Positions 55,501 to 64,000 of a stretch of 64,000 nt of DNA are shown here, piece after piece (the first letter of the stretch is position 1; every line of letters starts with the position of its first letter). The position numbers and the translations under genes were made by a program. The DNA lies in NCBI GenBank assembly GCA_015698045.1, contig BLAL01000193.1:451001-515000 (forward strand), written 5' to 3'. The DNA is from Rhizophagus clarus. Its lineage: Eukaryota; Glomeromycota; Glomeromycetes; Glomerales; Glomeraceae. The notes beneath the pieces were generated by a model. It was not told the DNA's origin, ran no database searches, and saw only the letters and a list, made by a program, of their open reading frames with translations.

Positions 55501-58500
55501 CTTATCATATGAGCCTAGGTTCATTGAGAGCAAATAAATTAATTTTAATTTTCATAAAAATTCAATTAACATCAAGGCAAACCTTTCTTTTATGATAGTA
55601 TTCAATTCGGTAATCGTAGAATTCCTTGAGAATTTCTTCAGCTGAATTATATCTCTTAATTCGCCCTCTGCCATCGAAACACACCATATTAGAAGTATTA
55701 ATAGCCGTGCTAATCTTGAATTTCTTTTCAAGTCCTTCTTTTAAAGCACCTCCTAAATTTTCTTCAGACAACTTAACAGTGAAGTCGACAGTAGTTGTTG
55801 TATGGTTCTCCTTGTATTCCTATTATTTACTAAACTTAATAACCCCGTTTTAAATTTAATTATAATGAATAAATATACACGTACTCGAATCCAGCTGGAG
55901 GTTCTTTCTGTTCCAGTGATCCATTTTTCAAGTTGCTCTTTGTAATTCTGTGTCCAAACACGGATGGGCAATTCAGTAATCCTAACAGATTCATCATTAA
56001 CTTTCTGGATTATACCGTTAACTTGATACCTTCCGTTACTCATTTGTTCAAACTCTCCCTATAATTATATATATTTATTTACTAAGAATTTACGTCAATA
56101 AAGAATTACCAAATATATTGTTACCTGAAAACCGCGATACCAAGGGTGCATTGGTATAGGTTCTTCGTTGTTAATTAAACGTTTTAAATTGTCAACGACA
56201 TCACGAGGGTTGTAATTTGGAATATATGAACTCCAGCCTAATAATTAAAAAGTGAATTAACATTATATATTACATGAAATGAATCATACATAAAATAATG
56301 AAACTCACCAGTCCCGATTCCTTCTGAACCATTGATCAGGATCATTGGTAGAATCGGCAGATACCATTCTGGTTCTACAAACTGACCGTCATCATTGCAA
56401 TAAGTAAGCAATGCATCATCTTGAGGATGAAAAATTTTTCGAGTCAGTGCAGGTATTGTCACGCTGATATAACGGGCACTAGCAGCATCTTTTCCTCCTT
56501 GAGCTCTTGTACCAAATTGACCTTCACCATGAAGGAGATTGATGTTATTTGAACCGACAAAATCGTGAGCCATTGCGATGATTGTTCCTTGAAGACTCAC
56601 ATCACCATGATGATACGCTGCCTCAGCTAGAACTGCACCGGATAATGATGAAACCTTAATTTCATTCTTGAAATTTTTCTTAAAACATGTGTATAAAACT
56701 TTTCTTTGACCAGGTTTTAGTCCATCGAGAACGTTAGGAATCGAACGCTCATTGTCAGCTCGGCTGAATAAGATTAACTCTTTGTTTATAAAATCTGTTA
56801 TTGTGATCTCATTTACATCGTGATTCATATAAGTACCGGGCTGGAGAAAAAAAAAAATATTTTTACAAAATTTAATTTTTATTTTATATTTATAAAAAGA
56901 AAACAACTAACACGTACTTCATAATTTTTTAACCATTCTTTGCGATCATCTGCTTTCTTTTTATTAAAGGCCATATCAATTAATTCTCGTTCACTTTCTA
57001 CAATCGGTTTAAAAGGTTTTTTATGACGGTTTAGATTTCTAAAGTATTTCTTCGCTTCAATAGAGCTAGAAGTACCAAGTCCCTAATAATATAAGAAGCA
57101 ATTAAATACACATTATTTTCTTCGTGAATATATAAGATATCATCTACCTTGTAATATTTGATTTTCCAATTTTTAATATCAGGAATCGTTTCCCTCCATC
57201 TTTCGAATTCAGGTACAGTAAAAAATGACCTTTCCATTTCGCCCCTCGTACACTAAATAAAAAATATATCATTTACCTTAAGAATATTGCAAGATTTTTT
57301 TAAAAAAAAAATTCATACCTTAACAATAGGAGTGATGAATTCCAACAAGAAACCTTTAATTCTCAGTAAAGATGGAAAGAAATGATCCATAAAATTGATG
57401 ATCAATCCTTTTATGTGACTCCCATCATGATCTTGATCCGTCATGATCATCAAGTGCCCATAACGCAATTCACCTGTTGATTCATATTCTTTTCCTTGTT
57501 TTAAACCAAGAATTTGCTTTATATGTTGGATTTCTGCGTTATTCATAATCTGTTTATGGGAACCATCTCGCACGTTTAGAAGTTTTCCTCGGAGTGGGAA
57601 AACTCCATAATAATCACGCCCAACCTCAGACAATCCGGCGACAGCCAATGATTTTGCAGAGTCACCTTCAGTAAGGATTAAAGTACAATCCTTAGCATTT
57701 CTACCGCCAGCAAAGTTTGCATCATCCAATTTTGTGATTCCAGTGATTCTATTTGAAATACAATTAAAATCTAAATACTAAACTTTCATCAATGTAAAAT
57801 TGAAAATCATACATACTTCCTACTTTTCTTTCCATCCGTCTTTTTTAACTCTTTGTTGAGTTTAAAATCAACAACTTCAATAATCTGATCAACAATACCA
57901 CATTTGAGTACTATTGTAAAAAAAAAAAAAAAGTAAGAGCATTAATAAATTGTCATACAAATTGAAAGAAGCTTTCTATTAATTATGATAACTCACGCTC
58001 TTTGAAGAATGCGTCACTTGGATTACATGAAGAACCGAATGACGAAACCTTCAATGTAAGATTTTCTTTTGTCTGAGAATCAAATGTTGGATTCTCAATC
58101 AAACATTTAACGAAAATCCATATATGATTTTTAACTTGATTCTTTTTAATGTTTGCATCCTTTTTTTTACTCTTAACCGCTGATAAAATTCTATCTGCAA
58201 GCTGATCTGCAATGTAGTTAACATGGGTACCACCTTTTGATGTACATATACTGTTAACGAAGCTTATCTGCCATTTCGATGAAAAGAAAATGAATAATAT
58301 AATCGAATAATTTGCTAAATCAGTTACTACATAATTAACCTACCTGTTGAAATTGAGATTCCGAAGAAGGAAGAGCTCCAATTTCCCATCGATCGTTAAC
58401 ACGTTCATATACGATTGCTGGACGCGGTTCCTCCTGTTCACTTAAATACAATTGCATGTATTCCTTGAAATTTTTTAATTTCAATAATTCATTATTCAAG

Positions 58501-59593
58501 TATACTTTAATATTATTGACACATGCTACCATATCATAAACACGTTTCTTTAAGAGAGCGACAATATCATCATCAAATTGAGACATGTTGAATTTTCCAA
58601 AGTCTGGCTTGAAAGTAATCATGGTGTATTCCTCTTTTTTGTTATATTTAGTGAGTTCTGGTTCTTCAATTATGGACATATTGTTCTTAAATATTTGACG
58701 ATATTTCTTGCAAACTGAAGAATCAGTTGTTTCAACAATGAATTCCGTACTAAAGATGTTTGCTAATTTAGCACCGTAGCCATTACGACCACCAGTAACT
58801 TTCTTTTCGCTATCATCATAATTTGAGGATGTCAAAAGATGCCCAAAAATAAGTTCGGGAACCCAGACTTCCTCTTCTTTGTGTATTTCAATAGGTATTC
58901 CTTTTCCGTTATTATAAATGGAAATCGACCCTTCTTCCTCGTTAATGTTAACTTTAATGGTATTCATTTTAGGATCTCGAACCTGAATATTAATAAAAAA
59001 GTTATTCTCATGCACTAAAACATCAATTTGATGATTAATTGTGCCAAATTATACCTTGTTATCAGCAGCATTTACCAAGATTTCATCCACTATTTTATAT
59101 AAGCCCGGTACGAAAGTGATGTCTCTGTAGGAAGATAAATACGAATTACGTAAAGTTGCATTAAACGTGGATACGATATAAACAACAATGAAAGCAGTAA
59201 AAGCAGTAAGAGTTTTTACCTGTAGACCATTCTTTGCTTTTCGGAGTCGTAAACCCACATCTTCTCTTTTTGAGGTTCAATTGAACCGACGTATGTATCA
59301 GGTCTTAACAAAACATGTTCAAGTTGAGTTTTCTTTTGATAGACTTCTTCGATAGTTTTCTCTGCGGATTTACTAGAAGCTTCAGCTTCACTCGGTTTTT
59401 CAACAACGACCGAGTTTGATTTTTTAGGAGAGGACTTTTTAGGAGTTGAGGCCTGGCTAGACGACGATTTTTTAGGACTGGATTTTTTAGGAGCTGAGGA
59501 CTTACTAGACGAAGCCTCAGCTCTTGGTTTACGAGGCTTTGTGACTTTTTTGGTAGGTTCAATGTTTTCGTTTTGAACTTGTGATTCAGACAT
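52586..59593 (-). CDS. TOP2: DNA topoisomerase II, 15 exons, 1987 aa
   Basis: Exons: 59220-59593, 59055-59124, 58344-58982, 57997-58267, 57817-57910, 57319-57748, 57148-57252, 56918-57082, 56309-56840, 56125-56237, 55885-56058, 55583-55819, 55245-55514, 55051-55167 and 52586-54958. They sum to 5964 nt, an exact codon multiple without stops. ATPase motifs: DEILVNAADNK, NNGKGIPIEIH, TGGRNGYGAKLAN, SKGGTHVNYIADQ. TOPRIM: LTEGDSAKSLAVAG (about residue 510) and MTDQDHDGSHIKG (about 590). Breakage-reunion domain: RAQGGKDAASARYISV with active Tyr near 840, then LINGSEGIGTGW. It cuts and passes duplex DNA with ATP and is essential for decatenating chromosomes. The N-terminus is Ser/Lys/Pro-rich. The C-terminal exon (about 790 aa) is highly repetitive and makes the protein some 500 residues longer than typical fungal Top2. 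Confidence 0.95.
52790..54195 (-). repeat. In-gene tandem repeat of TOP2: 141-bp units encoding about 47 aa
   Basis: Eleven KRGR/KRGK-centred units occur, for example DLEVTRPSKRGRGRPTKVKI, each flanked by acidic EEKSELVDLVSDTEET-like sequence. Two copies carry the canonical AT-hook core GRGRP, and others are RGRRK or RGRGK variants. The 141-bp period is exact between the two most similar units (for example 53341 and 53482). Units at the 3' end of the gene are shorter and more diverged. Confidence 0.85.
54225..54800 (-). repeat. In-gene repeat of TOP2: three copies of a DSVDDNKNKKSARGKGKNK block
   Basis: The block VIDSV(D/N)DNKNKKSAR then GKGKNKVLD occurs three times, twice followed by KKQTQGNKGRKNVI and a NYF(A/T)PVE-like end. 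Acidic QNEIK(S/P)HSP linkers lie between. It sits between the breakage-reunion core and the AT-hook-like array and seems to have expanded separately. Confidence 0.8.
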
Positions 59594-60349
59594 GCTTACA
59601 AGGTTATAATCAAGTACTTGTTGCGAAATTTTTATTTATCATAAAACAAACCAATATGGGTTTCATGAGTCTTTTTTATGTCACCAGGACTAATTTTCGT
59701 GTATCGCGTCAAGGATTTTTTTTGATTTCATTAAAAACCATAAATGATTTGTAATCACATGATATAGTACAGACTGATTTGACACTTTAAATCACTGAAT
59801 ACATATTTGTGTAAAATTTAAATTTTCTAATAATAACAGATAATAGTTAACTTGAGATAAAAATAACATAAGTTTTAAATGAGTTTATCTATCAAATATT
59901 ATGTAATCATATTGATTTTAAATGGTATTCCAGATATTTCAGATATTTAAATATTATATGAAATTGAGAGATTTCTGTAAAAGAATTTCATGTAATAAAA
60001 AATATAAACATTTTGGCAGTAATTATTATTATTATATTAATTCTGACTGAAATTTACAATTTAATTATACATTAATTATTGTAAAGAAAAAAAAAATCGA
60101 TTTTTATTTTATTTCATATTTATTTTGCATAATTGATTATTAAAAATATTTATATCGTATTAAGCGTTTGTATATTTGTGATCATTTCTTGAGGTATGGT
60201 TAATACACATTGATGCCCATGCAATAAAGTAAATGCTATTTATGTACAGTATTTGAAACTTACATATATATTTCCGGTGTACACACCCCACCATAAAAAT
60301 CATTCTTGATACAACATACATGCGCAAAGCCAGAGGAAACGTTGCGTGA
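59594..60349. other. TOP2 5' flank, no gene seen
   Basis: AT-rich sequence containing the presumed TOP2 promoter immediately right of 59593. No specific element could be assigned. CACCCCACC near 60287 is a small C-rich spot. Confidence 0.4.
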
Positions 60350-60650
60350 TTTGTTCGAAAGACTCTCCCAAAAATTTGGTTATGCTTGCCAGAATCTATT
60401 GATCGAGGAAAAGCTCAAATTTTTATTGATATAGAAAATAAATTATATGAACCAGAACATCTTTGTTGTTTTATAAAGTTTCTAAACTATTGCCTATGGT
60501 CCATACCTTTGCCTAAATTACCTATATTAACACAATTATCCAAGAACTAACTCTGATTCGATCTCATTTATCCCAGACATTGTTACTCTGGATAGAATAA
60601 AAACAAAAACAGTTGTCAGTTATAGTAATACGAGATATGCAGTATCATAA
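60350..60650 (+). pseudogene. Unrecognised coding relic, two overlapping frames
   Basis: The frame open 60350-60550 reads WLCLPESIDRGKAQIFIDIE, then NKLYEPEHLCCFIKFLNYCL and PKLPILTQLS. One base out of frame, 60549-60650 continues NSDSISFIPDIVTLDRIKTK then TVVSYSNTRYAVS. Residue composition is that of a folded protein rather than AT noise, so a single frameshift at about 60545 probably splits one former gene. No start codon or family was recognised. Confidence 0.45.
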
Positions 60651-61137
60651 AATAAATTAACATTAACCTTATTAAAAGCCTGTCGAAAATTTATCTTGTG
60701 TTTAATACTATTAAATTTCTTGAACGACAAATTTGGCATTAGTTTCCAGGTTCTGAAAATGGGTTCTTTTAAATGCACAAACATAACTGAAAAAAATATA
60801 TTTCATTTCATAACTTAGTTGCGTAGTTTCTTGACAAGAGCTTCAATAATTTCTTCTTCAACGCTTCAAACTGCGATACGTAGGTTTCTATCAAACGAGA
60901 GAAAATAATACTACGGCTTGAGAATGTCTGTGTTGCGGCATGTGAGTAGATCAAGTCAAATACGGTCAATCGTATGACCAAAAAATTACGTAACTAAATT
61001 AAATACCTGAGGATCATTTTATAAGCCTTCAATCAGGAGTTATAAATCTCAAAAACGTCGAAATAGTTAAAATCATCCAGATCCATCATTTTCAAGTATT
61101 AGGAACATATTTTGATATTGATCGCCTAAAGAAGTGA

Positions 61138-61401
61138 AGAAAGGTATTAATAATCCCAAAAAAAGAGAATCAAGACAGACCGAATAACGTATCTCAATCC
61201 ACAAATGATAGAAAACATGCTAATGAAGTGTACAAAACAAAGCACAATAAACCAATGGTTATTGTTTATGACCATGTTGGCTGTTTAGTCTATATGAACC
61301 TGGAAATCTTAGATATTCTTCAGGACAATGCGATGAACGAAACATATAGATGTAGAAGAAGGATTGGTCCTGAAATGAATGGAATGTATGTTTTAAAATA
61401 A
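61138..61401 (+). pseudogene. Unrecognised coding-like open stretch, 87 codons
   Basis: The frame is open after TGA 61135-61137 and ends at TAA 61399-61401. It reads ENQDRPNNVSQSTNDRKHA, VYKTKHNKPMVIVYDHVGCL and ILDILQDNAMNETYRCRRR, ending IGPEMNGMYVLK. The only Met codons are internal (first near 61258). It may be the same former gene as 60350-60650, with debris between. No family was recognised. Confidence 0.4.
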
Positions 61402-64000
61402 TCTTACAAATCATGATTGCGTGTCCTTACTGGTCACGTGCGGAACCCTGTAATGGAAAATAGGATATTTGACCAGGAAACGCAAAATCAATGAAGTAAA
61501 TACAATAAACATATATGAATTCGTTGGGTCGCATTGTAGAGTAAGACTTTGGCGAATGATCTGTTGGCTAGGCAACCCTTCATTGTTTTCAAATTTATCG
61601 CAGTTCTGCTTTGGATTAATTGCTTGATTTCCTTATAGACGTCGAGAGGCTTAACCGAATTCAAGATTAAAATTTAATTAAGCGAAACTCCTTCAAAACC
61701 ATACATATCATGAGGCAGAGAAGTGTGTAATTAGCCAGAGATAAACTCGAATCAAGATATGTATAGCAAGATCTTTGGTATTGATACCGATGTATTTAGA
61801 GGATTTTTCAATGATAAGAAAAACTAACGTGTTTACGTATCAGAGAACCGTGACTTCGCAGTAGAATTTATATCCGTAAAAACTCTGATATATTCACTCT
61901 ATAAGGCTATTAATTGTTACATTTTTAGAGAAAGTATAGAATTAGCGTAGAGTCTTACAAAACAACATATGTACACTAATGTAATGAATGCTCTTTATTA
62001 AATAAAACTACACACGTGTTAGATTTCATTTTTTTGTTTTTCTGATGCAATTATGCGCTCACTCCATCCGGATGTATTATCATGATACACAGGTTAAAAA
62101 ATTACGAACCAAATTTTATTAACAATTTCGTCATTTGATATTAAATTTCATTACTTTGGATAATCTTATTAAGAAAACCTTATTTGTTAAACCGTGTAAG
62201 CTTCAATTTTCTTGTACCATTGATGTGATTGGGATGTGTAAAATATTCATAACTTGTAATAAGTGTAAAGAACATTTTTAAATGATTAAGAAATATCCAT
62301 TTTTTTCTATATACAAACTTCATTTTTCGCTCGAACTTCGGAGAAAATAGAAGAGAAAATATGTACGTTATAATGGAACTTTTGATTTCATAAGAGAAAC
62401 TATTAAAAAAACCAATACCAGATCCCCTGTTCTAATTTAATTTAAATTTAAAAATAACAAAAATTATGAATGATTTATTTTGTATTGGTATATATATAGT
62501 CAAAAATCAAAAAAAGAGGAAACATGGAGATTGATATTGTAAGATTTAACCGAATACGACGTATGAATTAAAAATTTAAAAAAAAATAATATGCTTTAAT
62601 TTGTCAATTTTTTTTTTTTACAAAAGTTTGTCAAATGGTCAATTTTTGAAATGACAACATGCATTAAATTACTAAAGAATCTCAATATTAACAGTTAATG
62701 GATTCGTTAACTGAAGATTTATGGTGTTTTTCAGTTGTGTGTAAAATCATGCGCATACATTTTTTTGGTAAATTTCAAAACAGAACCCCTCATATTGTAT
62801 TTATTAGTTAGTAGTCAACAATGAGACCACGGCAAGAAATCACAAGAATATTAATTATTCCTCTGTCGTACCATTCTTATACAATTCCAGTAGTATTCTT
62901 TGATGGTTTCAGCTGACGTATAATCATTGGTCATGTTGTGTGACCAATGACCAATATAAATCTTTCATAAAGTTAATAATCATTTGTTCCTCTGAAAAAT
63001 TAGGATTGATGCCTTTTGTTATGGCAAACGTGGAAAGCGATGCAAATAAAGGATGAATAAACCTTCACATTGAGAAATTTGTTGAATGCGTAACTGCAGC
63101 TTTAATGTAACTATTTCCATCTAACTGTGTCAAGATTTTTTTCAAGGAAATAAGTTTTGGTATAAGTTTCTTTATCGCTAATGAATGAGAGTGATATTCA
63201 TACAGATTCCAACTACAATGTTTGACTGTCACAAGGAGGAAAGGCCATGAGATATCGTTTCTAAAATAACTTATCCTTCTTGTTGTATAATGATGATTCA
63301 GCATTTAATAATCTTACATATACGATTTATTCTGGTTTAACATATAAAAACAAGAACAACAGCTAATTAATTAAAACGTTCGTGCTTACTGGTTATTACG
63401 GCGCGAAGACCTACCAAAAATGGATACTTCACCAAATTTAATTTACTGAAATTTGATGGTTATAAGAAAGGATACACATGTTTTGATTGAAAATCAGATA
63501 ATAAACTATCCTAATTGTCGTTACAAGAAGGAATGATTTCTTCCGCTAGAGTTTTTTTTAGATAAATCATAAATGAATAAGACGCGTAAAGATATTTTTC
63601 CTCTATTAACAATTTAAGGCTAGCAATTTTTATATAATGAATTACTTGTTACATAATTACTAAATAAAATGTTGAAGTCGTTACTTGGAAAGAAGAAGTG
63701 ATTATGTGGTTAATTTGATGTTATATCCTGATAATCATTGCAATACGTAAATAATAATTTATTTGAATTTCACCAATTAAACTTTTTTTTTTTTTTTACT
63801 GTGCTGATGCCTGATGCTGAGCCAAAATTACCTAAGACTGATAACAACATCATCCAGGAACCACTAGTTCCATTGATTATCAAAGGTATCTATTTATACT
63901 GTACCTCGGTTCATTAATGGTCGAAATAAGTTTTTATTCTGGGAGGAGATATTTGCGAATGAATGGAGAATTGCTCACAATTACTGTGAAATTTAAAGTA
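61402..64000. other. Intergenic to the right edge, no gene seen
   Basis: AT-rich with a T tract near 63784-63799. A minus-strand frame at 63065-63304 has no family features. Possible further debris (LRVLTGHVRNPVMENRIF) occurs near 61410-61490. Nothing else is supported. Confidence 0.35.

Overview
The window looks like nuclear DNA of an arbuscular mycorrhizal fungus (Glomeromycotina, Rhizophagus-like). The evidence is an AT-rich sequence with long gene-poor stretches, short GT-AG introns, and the gene families that are expanded in that group: Sel1-repeat proteins, leucine-rich F-box proteins of about 485 residues, and protein kinases that carry an N-terminal zinc ribbon and a chain of small C-terminal exons. 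Eroded hAT and piggyBac transposases and many short non-autonomous DNA elements are also present. The species is inferred from gene content only.

Layout. 1-481: end of a Sel1 protein. 1591-3057: F-box gene (minus). 4170-4470: GC-rich tandem repeat. 5359-6618: piggyBac transposase relic cut off by a palindromic repeat. 7860-9194: unrecognised decayed coding pieces and a two-unit GC-rich hairpin repeat. 9459-17350: four non-autonomous DNA transposons with terminal inverted repeats, three of them with exact or slightly displaced target duplications and one with a doubtful one. 16625-19035: kinase pseudogene (minus) with a hAT-like element inserted in its tail. 20230-24469: kinase locus whose 5' half is a chain of about 30 introns separated by exons of 3, 6 or 1 nt, much of it a 104-bp tandem array. 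30868-32325: second F-box gene (minus). 33822-34360: kinase relic. 35208-37245: intact seven-exon kinase. 37688-38725: hAT transposase relic. 39240-46950: almost empty. 46952-48760: EED/ESC-like (Polycomb PRC2) WD40 gene with frame breaks (minus). 52586-59593: complete 15-exon DNA topoisomerase II (minus) with a very long repetitive tail. 59594-64000: intergenic, with unrecognised coding relics.

The genes do not form a pathway. TOP2 and EED are conserved nuclear housekeeping or chromatin genes. The rest is an accessory landscape of lineage-expanded kinases and F-box genes in several states of decay, with transposons between and inside them. The most unusual structure is 20230-23312: at least 25 consecutive perfect GTAAGT donors, each preceded by an AG acceptor 3 nt upstream (6 nt once, 1 nt once). 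The predicted junctions keep one reading frame into a kinase domain, apart from a single in-frame TAA.
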